A stretch of DNA of 11,003 nucleotides from Prevotellaceae bacterium (GTDB taxonomy: Bacteria; Bacteroidota; Bacteroidia; Bacteroidales; UBA932): positions 1 to 11,003 of the forward strand of contig JAITHX010000105.1 of assembly GCA_031279735.1 (NCBI GenBank), read 5' to 3'. A model generated the notes under the pieces. It was not told the DNA's origin. It did not search any database and saw only the letters and a program-made list of their open reading frames with translations. A program made the position numbers and the translations under genes. Of this stretch, positions 1 through 6,807 are shown piece after piece. Position 1 is the first letter of the stretch; every line of letters begins with the position of its first letter.

Positions 1-14
1 ACAGTTAGTGTTTG

Positions 15-185
15 GGAGATGGAACAGATTGCGGGTCAAGCCCGCAATGACCGTCCGGCCGAAGGAGGCGTTTGGGAGGCGAGCAGGACGACCGGACAAC
101 CGGACAATCCGAACGCTCCCTTCGGCCGGACGGTCATTGAAGGTTGCGGATCAAGCCCGCAAGACCCGCAATCTGTTCCATCTCC
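15..185. repeat. Split long inverted repeat (23-bp and 21-bp nested arms)
   Basis: Positions 15-37 are perfectly complementary to 163-185 (23 bp). Nested inside, 45-65 are perfectly complementary to 119-139 (21 bp). The spacers differ: 7 nt on the left (38-44) and 23 nt on the right (140-162). The left half also contains the small palindrome TTGCGGGtcaagCCCGCAA at 29-47. A 53-nt centre (66-118) contains ACCGGACA-type direct repeats. This has the form of a non-coding, MITE-like or REP-like extragenic element. No transposase is nearby. Confidence 0.85.
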
Positions 186-216
186 TGAACGCTCCCCGCC
201 GTCAGCAGGTCATTTC

Positions 217-306
217 AATTATACTTCCGTCGTGTTAAAATTTCGATAAAAAGCGCCACTACAACGCCGCGCTATCTCGCAATTTTAACACGACAGAAGT
301 ATAATT
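217..306. repeat. 90-bp inverted-repeat element, 29-bp arms
   Basis: The arm 217-245 pairs with 278-306 over 29 bp with two mismatches (ATACTTCCGTCGTG against CACGACAGAAGTAT, and one near the inner end). The centre adds GATA/TATC and AGCG/CGCT pairings, so the whole element can fold into one long stem. Its outer boundary is AATTATAC/GTATAATT, and the right end runs into AATTCAT units. It resembles a miniature inverted-repeat element. It could also act as a transcript end for the leftward rlmN unit. Confidence 0.82.
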
Positions 307-316
307 CATAATTCAT
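303..316. repeat. Two AATTCAT heptamer units
   Basis: Two tandem AATTCAT units (303-309 and 310-316) follow directly from the right arm of the 217-306 inverted repeat. This is the same heptamer as the four-unit array at 6808-6835. Confidence 0.75.
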
Positions 317-348
317 AATCATTTTGAACTCTCCCCGCGTCCGCAGGC

Positions 349-381
349 AATTCTTAATTCTTAATTCTTAATTCTTAATTT
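349..381. repeat. AATTCTT heptamer array, 4 units
   Basis: Four perfect tandem AATTCTT units (349-376) plus a partial unit, preceded by CAGGC and followed by TTCC. The upstream module CTCCCCGCGTCCG together with this array matches, in inverted orientation, the left half of the hairpin at 9080-9189. Confidence 0.9.
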
Positions 382-389
382 CCAAAGGC

Positions 390-415
390 AATTCTTAATT
401 CTTAATTCTTAATTT
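390..415. repeat. AATTCTT heptamer array, 3 units, overlapping the rlmN 3' end
   Basis: Three perfect AATTCTT units (390-410) plus AATTT, preceded by AAAGGC. On the minus strand the array encodes the last residues of RlmN (EIKN) and its TAA stop at 404-402, so the repeat lies partly inside the coding sequence. Confidence 0.9.
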
Positions 416-1421
416 CCAATTGGCCTGCGAGCATTCCGCACGCGGCAAATATATCTTCGCCTCGCGAGGCGCGGACGGTTGCGGGCAGACCTCTGGAGTT
501 GAGATAAGCGCGGAAGTTCTCGATGGCTGTTTCGTCGGAGGGCGAGAGGCTACAGTCGGGAATACGGTGGAAACGTATCAGATTCACGCGACAGCCGTTT
601 ATGCCGGAGAGCAGCCCGACAAGCGCTCTGGCGTGACGTTCCGTGTCGTTCACTCCGGCGAACATTATGTATTCGAAGCTGATTCGCCGCTGCGGAAAGG
701 GGTCGGCGGCAATTGTTTTCATTATGTCGGCTATGGGGAACTTTCTGTGCATGGGCATCAGTTGCAGGCGTTCTTCGTCGAAGGGGCTGTGGAGGCTTAT
801 CGCAAGCCGGCATTTGCTTTGTCGCAGGAAACGCGGGAGACCTTCGCGCACGCCTCCGGTCGATACGGTGATTCGTTTATGACTCATGGCGTAGCCGTAG
901 TCGGAAGTCAGTATTTCGAGGCTTTTCAGCACTTCGTCCGCATTGTCCATCGGTTCGCCCATTCCCATATAGACTATGTTTGTGAGCGCGGCTCTTTCGG
1001 GCAGGCTGCGAATCTGATTGAGTATTTCGCCTGCCGCGAGGTTCGTTTTGAAGCCTGCGCGGGCTGTCATGCAGAAGCGGCAGCCCATGCGACATCCCGC
1101 CTGCGAGGAAATACAGAGCGTTGCGCGTTCGGCTTCGGGGATATATACCGATTCGACGGCGTGACCCGAGTGCAGCCGGTAGAGATATTTTTTTGTTCCG
1201 TCGCGCGCAACTGTCGTTACCGAGGGCGGATATATTCCCGTTTCGTATTCTGCGGCAAGCGCTGCTCGCGCCCGTTTCGACAGGTTGGTGATGGCGTCGA
1301 TTTCGGTAACGTCGCCCTTGTAGAGACGTTCGGCAATCTGCAGCCCGTAGTATGCGGGGAATTTCATTTTTGCGGCGAGCGATTTAAGCTCGGCCGGCGT
1401 CATTCCGAAGAGAACATTCAT
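402..1421 (-). CDS. rlmN: 23S rRNA (adenine-2503-C2)-methyltransferase / tRNA A37 C2-methyltransferase, RlmN
   Basis: This is a cytoplasmic radical-SAM enzyme. In this family it methylates C2 of A2503 in 23S rRNA, and of A37 in some tRNAs. The 339-residue protein has all the hallmarks. C110-x3-C114-x2-C117 forms the 4Fe-4S/SAM site (CRMGCRFC). C103 in TLCISSQ and C328 in FAACG are the two cysteines of the methyl-transfer mechanism, with family-typical spacing. GMGEP (153-157), STGG (187-190) and LAISLH (206-211) are also present. Length is normal for the family. The ATG at 1421 lies 9 nt after the stop of the upstream peptidase gene, so the two are probably co-transcribed. The extreme C-terminus (EIKN) and the stop codon come from a heptamer repeat, which has slightly remodelled the end of the gene downstream of the catalytic part. 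Confidence 0.97.
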   Translation of the reverse strand: MNVLFGMTPAELKSLAAKMKFPAYYGLQIAERLYKGDVTEIDAITNLSKRARAALAAEYETGIYPPSVTTVARDGTKKYLYRLHSGHAVESVYIPEAERATLCISSQAGCRMGCRFCMTARAGFKTNLAAGEILNQIRSLPERAALTNIVYMGMGEPMDNADEVLKSLEILTSDYGYAMSHKRITVSTGGVREGLPRFLRQSKCRLAISLHSPFDEERLQLMPMHRKFPIADIMKTIAADPFPQRRISFEYIMFAGVNDTERHARALVGLLSGINGCRVNLIRFHRIPDCSLSPSDETAIENFRAYLNSRGLPATVRASRGEDIFAACGMLAGQLEIKN

Positions 1422-1430
1422 TATACCCTG

Positions 1431-3176
1431 TCAGTAAACAAAGCTATAATTAAAGGTGGCGGTGTTTTTGCATTTGTCGGACACCACGAGTTTCATTTTT
1501 CGTCTTTTGCCCTTAGCGCCGAGTCGTTTTGCGGAGAGGGGGCAAAATCCCGACTGGGTTTTGGGGTCGTATTCGAAGAGCGCCCACTTTCCGTCGATAT
1601 AGCAATTGTAGGAGGAGATGCCCGAAAGGTCGTCGCTCAGCGAGACCGCGAGTTTGTCGCGATTCGAGTAGTTGTCGCTTTTTGAAGCTACCGAGATTTT
1701 CGGGGCTATGGTATCGACCGAGATGAAATAGGTGCCGAATGTCGATACGCTGGTTGCGAGGAAGCCGTCGGCGTCGAATTGTCCTCCGTGATAAACGGTT
1801 TTTTTCTCCTTGTCGTCCAGTCCGCCGACGAAGGCGTGGTTTCTCAGCCGCGAGGGCAGGCTCAGCGGTTTGATTCGCAGCTTGGCGCTCTTGTGCAGGG
1901 GGACTGTCTTGTAGCCTACGGAAATTGCGTTGGAATAGGCATCCTGCCGTCTGCCGGTTTCTATCTTGAACAGCGCGTCGGAGTAGAGCGAATTGGGTTC
2001 GAGGGTAAAGGAGAACTCTTCGTTTGCATATTCAAAGTCGTCGTCGGCGAGCATGGTGATGAACTGCGCGGAGTTTGCCGTCTGGTGCTTCACGGCGACG
2101 CTGGCACTGCGGCGGATTTTGAACCTGAGCGAGCTTTTGTTGCCCGAATCGTCGAAAACCTCTATGAGCGCTTCGTGCGGCGAGGTGTCGGGCAGGCTCA
2201 GTATTCCGTTGTTTTTGACTCCTTCGTAGAGGGGGAGCTTGTTGCCTTCCTCGACGTAGGTTTTGATGTAAACGGTTTTGGAGCTGATGAGTTCGTCGTA
2301 TGCTATCAGACTGTTGACGAATTTCGTGACGGAGAAGTCGAATCCGTCGATTCGGTATCCGAAGAATCTGCCGCCGTTGAGATATGCTTTCATGACGTTA
2401 ATTCCGTGCTTGCTGGTGTTTTCGGGCTGACGGTCGTCGGCTTCTATCGCAAAGAAGACGGGATTGCAGACTTCTACGGTTTCGCCGGCGACGGGTTCGT
2501 AGTACTGTCCGCGCTTGACGAGTTCCAGAGATTTCAGGAGGCGCGGACGGGTGATGTCGTTGATGGTGTCGAGGGTGAAGAGGGCGAGTTTATGGATTGT
2601 GGGGGGGATGTTGTCCTTCGGCTTGAAGTAGCCTGTGGTGACGGGATTTATGGGGGCATGACGCGCCGTTTCCCTGATTTCAAAGTGCAGGTGGGCGCCG
2701 CCCGACGAACCCGAATTGCCGGCAAAGCCTATCACGTCGCCTTTCTTGACCGACAGCAGCTTGGACGCGGGATAATCGTTGACCGTGAATCGCTGGCGGC
2801 TGTACTGATAGTTTTCGACGTATTCGGCGATTTTGCCCGCGAACCTGTCGAGGTGGGCGTACACGGAGGTGCGCCCGTCGGGATGCTCTATATAGAGCGC
2901 TTTGCCGTAACCCGTCGGGCTGACGAATATTCTGGCAACGTATCCCGATTCGGCCGCGTAAACCTCGGCGCCCGGCGCTCCGCCGACCCTCAAGTCTATG
3001 CCGGAATGAAAATGCCCTCCGCGTATTTCGCCGAAGTTAGCCGACATGGACATTTCCTTGTTCAGAGGGAACTTGTAGTTTTGCGCTTCGACAGCGAGCG
3101 GCGGCAGCAGCGGCAGCAGTATTAACATAATCTTCCCAAATGCAGTTCGTTTCATTGAATTACTAACCGATTTCAT
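1431..3176 (-). CDS. Exported M23 (LytM-type) zinc metallopeptidase with long C-terminal region
   Basis: A probable peptidoglycan endopeptidase or LytM-like regulator acting in the periplasm. The start is taken as the ATG at 3176. The GTG at 3182 is less likely, and the ATG at 3155 is possible and would give a more compact signal peptide. The N-terminus has a basic stretch, a hydrophobic core (ILLPLLPPLAV) and an AVEA/Q cleavage site. The M23 domain covers about residues 45-180. H57-x3-D61 and H162-L-H164 supply the zinc-site pattern, and H108 in YAHLD is the usual additional active-site histidine, so the enzyme looks catalytically intact. The remaining 390 or so residues are rich in predicted beta strands (for example DDSGNKSSLRFKI and LSDDLSGISSYNCYIDG), suggesting Ig-like sandwich folds. 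Their role is unknown. The gene is first in the unit with rlmN and has a TAnnTTTG box 26 nt upstream. Confidence 0.93.
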   Translation of the reverse strand: MKSVSNSMKRTAFGKIMLILLPLLPPLAVEAQNYKFPLNKEMSMSANFGEIRGGHFHSGIDLRVGGAPGAEVYAAESGYVARIFVSPTGYGKALYIEHPDGRTSVYAHLDRFAGKIAEYVENYQYSRQRFTVNDYPASKLLSVKKGDVIGFAGNSGSSGGAHLHFEIRETARHAPINPVTTGYFKPKDNIPPTIHKLALFTLDTINDITRPRLLKSLELVKRGQYYEPVAGETVEVCNPVFFAIEADDRQPENTSKHGINVMKAYLNGGRFFGYRIDGFDFSVTKFVNSLIAYDELISSKTVYIKTYVEEGNKLPLYEGVKNNGILSLPDTSPHEALIEVFDDSGNKSSLRFKIRRSASVAVKHQTANSAQFITMLADDDFEYANEEFSFTLEPNSLYSDALFKIETGRRQDAYSNAISVGYKTVPLHKSAKLRIKPLSLPSRLRNHAFVGGLDDKEKKTVYHGGQFDADGFLATSVSTFGTYFISVDTIAPKISVASKSDNYSNRDKLAVSLSDDLSGISSYNCYIDGKWALFEYDPKTQSGFCPLSAKRLGAKGKRRKMKLVVSDKCKNTATFNYSFVY

Positions 3177-3201
3177 CTCCACATTATTAAATAAAACGCC
3201 G

Positions 3202-3209
3202 CAAAGTTA
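3202..3209 (-). promoter_or_regulatory. Putative -7 promoter box for the M23-rlmN unit
   Basis: The minus strand reads TAACTTTG here, an exact match to the Bacteroidota TAnnTTTG box. It would place the transcript start about 20 nt before the ATG at 3176. No clean TTTG -33 box was found upstream. Confidence 0.6.
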
Positions 3210-3315
3210 TGTCTTTTCGAGTAAAAAAGCGAATCGGCGATAAAGTTTTCATCGGTCAACGCGCTTGCCGACAACCTGTATGAACATTATAAAGCATTTT
3301 TAGGATTTTTTTTCT

Positions 3316-3345
3316 TTTGCAGCATGAAAAGTATTACTAATTTTG
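3316..3345 (+). promoter_or_regulatory. Putative promoter P1 for the V-ATPase genes
   Basis: TTTG (3316-3319), 18-nt spacer, then TAATTTTG (3338-3345), matching the Bacteroidota -33 TTTG / -7 TAnnTTTG pattern. The transcript would start near 3350-3352, leaving a leader of about 26 nt before the atpE ATG at 3378. Confidence 0.65.
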
Positions 3346-3371
3346 TTTCCGCATGAAAATTAATAGATTTG
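3342..3371 (+). promoter_or_regulatory. Putative overlapping promoter P2, near-leaderless
   Basis: The TTTG that ends the P1 -7 box (3342-3345) is followed, again after 18 nt, by TAGATTTG (3364-3371). A start from this box would fall at about 3375-3379, essentially on the atpE ATG. The match is exact, but TAnnTTTG is short and the region is AT-rich, so chance is possible. Confidence 0.4.
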
Positions 3372-3377
3372 TTTGAC

Positions 3378-3977
3378 ATGAGCAATAAATTACAGGAATT
3401 GACCGACAAACTCTACAACGAAGGTTTGTCGAAGGGAAAACGGGAAGCCGAATCGCTTCTCGAAACCGCAAAAGCCGAAGCCGCAAACATTCTGGCGGAA
3501 GCGCGTCGCAAAGCCGGCGAAATCGAAGCGGCGGCAAAGAAACAGGCCGACGAAATAAAATCCAACGCCGAAGCGGAAATAAAACTCGCCGGACGACAGA
3601 TTGTCAACGATGTGAAACAGTCGGTGGAAAACATGATTCTCACCAGCGCCGTAGCGGCCGACGTGAAGCGCGCGTTCGACGATGCAGGATTCGTCAAATC
3701 GCTGATAAGTTCCGCAATGACGAAGTTCAACCCCTCCGATTCGAATCCCTCCGAACTGCTTCTGCTTGTTCCCGAAGAACGAAAGCGAGACTTTGCGGAA
3801 TATCTCGACCGCAAGACCGCAGCCGGACTCGAAGCGAAAACCGACAGCGCGCTTAAAGCCGGATTCAAGATAGGCGTCAAGAACGATGGCTACTACATAG
3901 GATTCACCGACGAGGATTTCGTGTCGCTCTTCAAGGCGAGCCTGCGCCCCAAGGTGTCCGAACTGCTGTTCGGTTAA
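3378..3977 (+). CDS. atpE: V-type ATP synthase/ATPase subunit E
   Basis: Peripheral-stalk subunit of a V/A-type rotary ATPase. It links the catalytic A3B3 head to the membrane part as half of the E/G-type stator. The ATG at 3378 is chosen, giving 199 residues. A TTG three codons upstream is open but has no support. Residues about 5-85 are an almost uninterrupted Ala/Glu/Lys-rich helix (for example KAEAANILAEARRKAGEIEA), as expected for the stator coiled coil. The C-terminal half is globular and ends in the family-like segment FKIGVKNDGYYIGFTDEDF...LRPKVSELLF. It is first in the operon, followed 41 nt later by the DUF2764 gene, with two candidate promoters just upstream. Assignment rests on architecture, the C-terminal pattern and the context next to subunit A. 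Confidence 0.9.
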   Translation: MSNKLQELTDKLYNEGLSKGKREAESLLETAKAEAANILAEARRKAGEIEAAAKKQADEIKSNAEAEIKLAGRQIVNDVKQSVENMILTSAVAADVKRAFDDAGFVKSLISSAMTKFNPSDSNPSELLLLVPEERKRDFAEYLDRKTAAGLEAKTDSALKAGFKIGVKNDGYYIGFTDEDFVSLFKASLRPKVSELLFG

Positions 3978-3983
3978 CTGCCC

Positions 3984-4016
3984 TTATCGAAACATTATCG
4001 AAACATTATCGAGAAG
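3984..4016 (+). repeat. 11-nt tandem repeat, 3 units (TTATCGAAACA)
   Basis: Two identical units TTATCGAAACA (3984-3994 and 3995-4005) and a third variant TTATCGAGAAG (4006-4016). Together they fill most of the gap between atpE and the DUF2764 gene and end 2 nt before its ATG. The register and the TTAT start are the same as in the arrays at 4810-4864 and 10648-10680. Confidence 0.9.
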
Positions 4017-4018
4017 CG

Positions 4019-4831
4019 ATGAAGAATTATTATCATCTCATGTCGAGCCTGCCCGAGCTGTCGTTCAAAAGCGAAGCGCAGAAAAATGCCGACGTGCTTC
4101 AAATCAGGGACGCCATTCTCGGAGAGATTACGCGCGGCGATGCGGTTTATGTGCGCGAAACGCTCAGCTCCATCGACAACTACAATCTTCTGACTCTGCT
4201 CTACAATAAGAAAAGAACGATAAAGCGCGGCGGCATGTTCGAGTTCGATTCGACGAGCAAGCTCGAGGAAACAGCCCTGTCGCGATACATGCGCCAATTT
4301 CTCGGCTACTTTGAAGAGTACGAACAGGAACACGGACAAAAACCCGACCCGTTTGCCGCCGAACAGCGGCTGAACGAACTTTGTTACGCGGAAATGGAAT
4401 CGTCGAAAAACAGGTTCGTCTCGAAATGGCACAAGATCGAAAGGGAAATAAAGAACATTCAGGCAGCCTATCTGTCGCGCAAGGCGAACGTTTCGGCCGA
4501 AAAACATCTGATAGCCGACGAGGAGCTGCGCGATTCGCTGCTGAGAAGTCAGGCTCAGGATTTCGGACTGTCGAAGGAACGGGACTATGTGTCGGAACTG
4601 CTGCGAATATTTGAACTCGGCGACTTGCTCGAACGCGAGCGCAAACTCGACTTGTTCAGATGGAACATTATCGACGAAATAAATACTTTCGAGTACTTTA
4701 CTGTTAACGCCGTTCTGGGCGTTCTGCAAAAAGCCTGCATACTCGACCGCTGGCTCTCCCTCGACAGGGACAAGGGCGAACAGAGGTTCAAGGAAATGGT
4801 GCGGGGACTTAAAACGGTTGTTATACAATAG
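4019..4831 (+). CDS. V-ATPase-associated DUF2764 family protein
   Basis: A 270-residue soluble protein without signal peptide or membrane segment. It is recognised as DUF2764 by the opening MKNYYHLMSSLPELSF and by its position between V-ATPase subunits E and A, the usual place for this family in Bacteroidota operons. It is mostly charged and helical, for example the KNRFVSKWHKIEREIKNIQAAYLSRKA segment around residues 130-160 and several later Glu/Arg/Leu-rich helices. No catalytic motif is visible. Its function is not established. The constant association with the ATPase suggests an accessory or assembly subunit, possibly with a role like a stalk C/AC39-type subunit (inference only). The last codons, ending VVIQ-stop, lie inside an 11-nt repeat array, so the C-terminus may vary between strains. 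Confidence 0.85.
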   Translation: MKNYYHLMSSLPELSFKSEAQKNADVLQIRDAILGEITRGDAVYVRETLSSIDNYNLLTLLYNKKRTIKRGGMFEFDSTSKLEETALSRYMRQFLGYFEEYEQEHGQKPDPFAAEQRLNELCYAEMESSKNRFVSKWHKIEREIKNIQAAYLSRKANVSAEKHLIADEELRDSLLRSQAQDFGLSKERDYVSELLRIFELGDLLERERKLDLFRWNIIDEINTFEYFTVNAVLGVLQKACILDRWLSLDRDKGEQRFKEMVRGLKTVVIQ

Positions 4832-4864
4832 TTATACAATAGTTATACGGTTGTTATATTATAG
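4810..4864 (+). repeat. 11-nt tandem repeat, 5 units (TTATACAATAG / TTATACGGTTG)
   Basis: Successive 11-mers: TAAAACGGTTG (4810-4820), TTATACAATAG (4821-4831), TTATACAATAG (4832-4842), TTATACGGTTG (4843-4853) and TTATATTATAG (4854-4864). The array begins inside the DUF2764 reading frame, includes its TAG stop (4829-4831), and reaches to 21 nt before the atpA ATG. It shares CGGTTGTTAT with the array at 10648-10680. Confidence 0.88.
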
Positions 4865-4869
4865 ATTTG
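4862..4869 (+). promoter_or_regulatory. Possible internal -7 box before atpA
   Basis: TAGATTTG matches TAnnTTTG and lies 16 nt before the atpA start. It has no TTTG -33 partner and overlaps the end of the 11-nt repeat array, so it may be a chance match or a weak internal promoter. Confidence 0.3.
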
Positions 4870-4885
4870 ATTTGAAAATACAAGT

Positions 4886-6616
4886 ATGAAAACAAAAGGA
4901 AAGGTAACGGGAATAATATCGAACCTTGTGATCGCGGAGGTTGACGGTCCTGTGGCTCAAAACGAGATCTGTTTCGTCGCTCAGGGCGATACGCGACTTA
5001 TGGCGGAGGTGATTAAAATCACCGGCAACAAGGCTTTCGTTCAGGTGTTCGAGAGTACTCGCGGACTGAAAACCGGCAATATGGTCGAGTTCGACGGTCA
5101 CATGCTTGAGGTATCTCTCGGTCCGGGCATCTTGTCGAGTATCTACGACGGGTTGCAGAACAATCTGAAAACGATGGAAAGCGTGTTTCTTAAACGCGGC
5201 GAATACACCGCTCCGCTCGACACGGCTGTCGAATGGGATTTCAAACCGATTGCCGCGCCCGGAACTCGCGTAAGGGCGGGAAGCTGGCTGGGCGAGGTAG
5301 TCGAAAATAATTTGCCGCACAAAATAATGGTGCCCTTCAAGTTCAAGGGCGACTACACGGTGAAGAGCGTGGTTCCGGCAGGCGCCTATACCATCGACAC
5401 GACGGTGGCGGTGCTGACCGACGAGCGCGGCAACGACCGCGAAGTGACAATGGTGCAGAAATGGCCTGTAAAGCTGCCCGTCACCTGCTACAGAAACAAG
5501 CCCCGTCCGTTCAAAATCATGGAGACGGGCGTGCGTATCTTCGACACGTTCAACCCCATGGCGGAAGGCGGAACGGGATTCATACCCGGACCGTTCGGAT
5601 CGGGAAAAACCGTTCTCCAGCACGCGCTCGCAAAACAGGCGGAAGCCGACATTATCATCATGGCAGCCTGCGGCGAACGCGCCAACGAAGTGGTGGAAAT
5701 ATTCGTGGAGTTCCCCGAACTCACCGACCCTCGTACCGGACGCAAACTGATGGAACGCACCATTATTGTCTGCAATACGTCGAACATGCCGGTTGCCGCC
5801 CGCGAAGCCTCGGTTTACACCGCAATGACCCTCGGCGAATACTATCGCGCAATGGGGCTGAAAGTTCTGCTTCTCGCCGATTCCACCTCGCGCTGGGCGC
5901 AGGCGCTGCGCGAAATGAGCAATCGCCTCGAAGAACTGCCCGGCGCCGACGCTTTTCCGATGGACTTGTCGGCGATTATTTCCAACTTCTATTCGCGCGC
6001 GGGCTATGTGGAACTCGAAAACGGAAACAGCGGTTCGGTCACGTTCATAGGCACCGTGTCGCCTGCGGGAGGCAACCTGAAGGAGCCGGTCACGGAATCC
6101 ACCAAAAAGGTGGCGCGCTGCTTCTATGCTCTCGCGCAGTCGCGCGCCGACAGCAAGCGCTATCCGGCAGTCGATCCGGTCGACAGCTATTCGAAATATC
6201 TCGAATATCCCGAAATTCAGGAGTATCTCAACACTGTTGTCGAGGAGAACTGGCCTGAAAAGGTAGCCGAAAGCAAAAACATCATCCTCAAAGGCAAGGA
6301 AGCCGCCGAACAAATAAACATTCTCGGCGACGACGGCGTGCCGGTCGAATATCACGACCGATTCTGGAAATCGGAACTCATAGATTTCATCATCCTCCAG
6401 CAGGACGCTTTCGACAAAATCGACTCGTCCTCGCCCATGGAACGACAGAAATACATGCTCGGACTTGTGCTCGGCATCTGTCGCCGCCAGCGCGAGTTCG
6501 ACAATTACGAGAAATGCGCCGCCTACTACAAGAATCTGATAAATATCTTGAAACAGCTGAACTATTCGGAATTTAAAAGCGAAAAGTTCAGGGAGTACGA
6601 AGCTCTTCTGAATTGA
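4886..6616 (+). CDS. atpA: V-type ATP synthase/ATPase catalytic subunit A
   Basis: Catalytic nucleotide-binding subunit of a V/A-type rotary ATPase coupling ATP hydrolysis or synthesis to H+ or Na+ transport. The 576-residue length is normal. The N-terminal beta-barrel domain (about 1-75) carries VTGIISNLVIAEVDGPVAQNE. The non-homologous bulge typical of A subunits follows at about 110-200. The P-loop GPFGSGKT is at 235-242, and GER with the catalytic glutamate is at 263-265. The Walker B/ADSTSRWAQALREMS segment is at about 328-346, with a helical C-terminal domain after that. No key residue is missing. The ion specificity cannot be judged because it lies in subunits absent from this window. 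Normally atpB follows directly. Here the gene is followed by repeats and then metF. Confidence 0.97.
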   Translation: MKTKGKVTGIISNLVIAEVDGPVAQNEICFVAQGDTRLMAEVIKITGNKAFVQVFESTRGLKTGNMVEFDGHMLEVSLGPGILSSIYDGLQNNLKTMESVFLKRGEYTAPLDTAVEWDFKPIAAPGTRVRAGSWLGEVVENNLPHKIMVPFKFKGDYTVKSVVPAGAYTIDTTVAVLTDERGNDREVTMVQKWPVKLPVTCYRNKPRPFKIMETGVRIFDTFNPMAEGGTGFIPGPFGSGKTVLQHALAKQAEADIIIMAACGERANEVVEIFVEFPELTDPRTGRKLMERTIIVCNTSNMPVAAREASVYTAMTLGEYYRAMGLKVLLLADSTSRWAQALREMSNRLEELPGADAFPMDLSAIISNFYSRAGYVELENGNSGSVTFIGTVSPAGGNLKEPVTESTKKVARCFYALAQSRADSKRYPAVDPVDSYSKYLEYPEIQEYLNTVVEENWPEKVAESKNIILKGKEAAEQINILGDDGVPVEYHDRFWKSELIDFIILQQDAFDKIDSSSPMERQKYMLGLVLGICRRQREFDNYEKCAAYYKNLINILKQLNYSEFKSEKFREYEALLN

Positions 6617-6626
6617 GGCGACAGGG

Positions 6627-6719
6627 TATTGGGGTATGGGGTGGGGTGTCCAAAATACGGGAGGAAGATTTTAAAGATTGATACGGGATTTTGGATACCC
6701 CGCCCCATACCCCATAATA
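6627..6719. repeat. Inverted repeat with G-rich/C-rich arms
   Basis: The left arm 6627-6656 (GGGGTATGGGGTGGGGTGTCC core) pairs with 6688-6719 (GGATACCCCGCCCCATACCCC core) over about 30 bp. There are only a few mismatches or wobble pairs and a small bulge near the outer end. The loop is about 31 nt and starts and ends with ATACGGGA-like direct repeats. It sits 10 nt after the atpA stop. It could end the atpA transcript, but there is no T-tract. Confidence 0.8.
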
Positions 6720-6721
6720 TA

Positions 6722-6784
6722 CCGGCGAAGCCTTCGTGTTTCTTCGCGCCTTCTTCGTGTTTCTTCGTGTAATAAACATGCAAC
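6722..6784. repeat. 63-bp dispersed repeat, copy A
   Basis: From CCGGCGAAGCC to AAACATGCAAC, 62 of 63 positions are identical to 10675-10737. The only difference is C/T at 6747. The copies are in the same orientation, about 3.95 kb apart. Internally it consists of CTTCGTGTTT-like subrepeats. Confidence 0.95.
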
Positions 6785-6807
6785 TGTGTGCTAAAAACCC
6801 GACAGGC

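Larger units (their letters stand above)
1..401. other. Gene-free repeat cluster downstream of rlmN
   Basis: This stretch holds no convincing gene. The two overlapping 76-codon reading frames in it are made of inverted-repeat sequence and are not credible proteins. It contains a split inverted repeat (15-185), a separate 29-bp-arm inverted repeat (217-306), two AATTCAT units (303-316) and two AATTCTT arrays (349-381 and 390-415). The CTCCCCGCGTCCG segment at about 331-343 is shared, in inverted orientation, with the loop of the large hairpin at 9080-9189. RlmN transcription runs leftwards into this region, so the hairpins may end that transcript, but none has a clear T-tract. Confidence 0.8.

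Noticed and set aside
349..415. CRISPR-like array
   Set aside because: The units are 7 nt and directly adjacent, with no spacers, and no cas gene is present. The 11-nt arrays fail for the same reason.
420..1685. 421-codon plus-strand open frame opposite rlmN and the M23 gene
   Set aside because: It spans two clear minus-strand genes with intact motifs and has no recognisable domain. It is an antisense shadow caused by GC-rich codon use.
1779..3125. 448-codon plus-strand open frame opposite the M23 peptidase
   Set aside because: It lies wholly antisense to a gene with signal peptide and zinc motifs. Its translation is repetitive Gly/Val/Phe-rich sequence without family features.
4859..6355. 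498-codon minus-strand open frame opposite atpA
   Set aside because: It is antisense to a full-length V-ATPase A subunit. Its His/Arg/Phe-rich composition is typical of a reverse-complement shadow.
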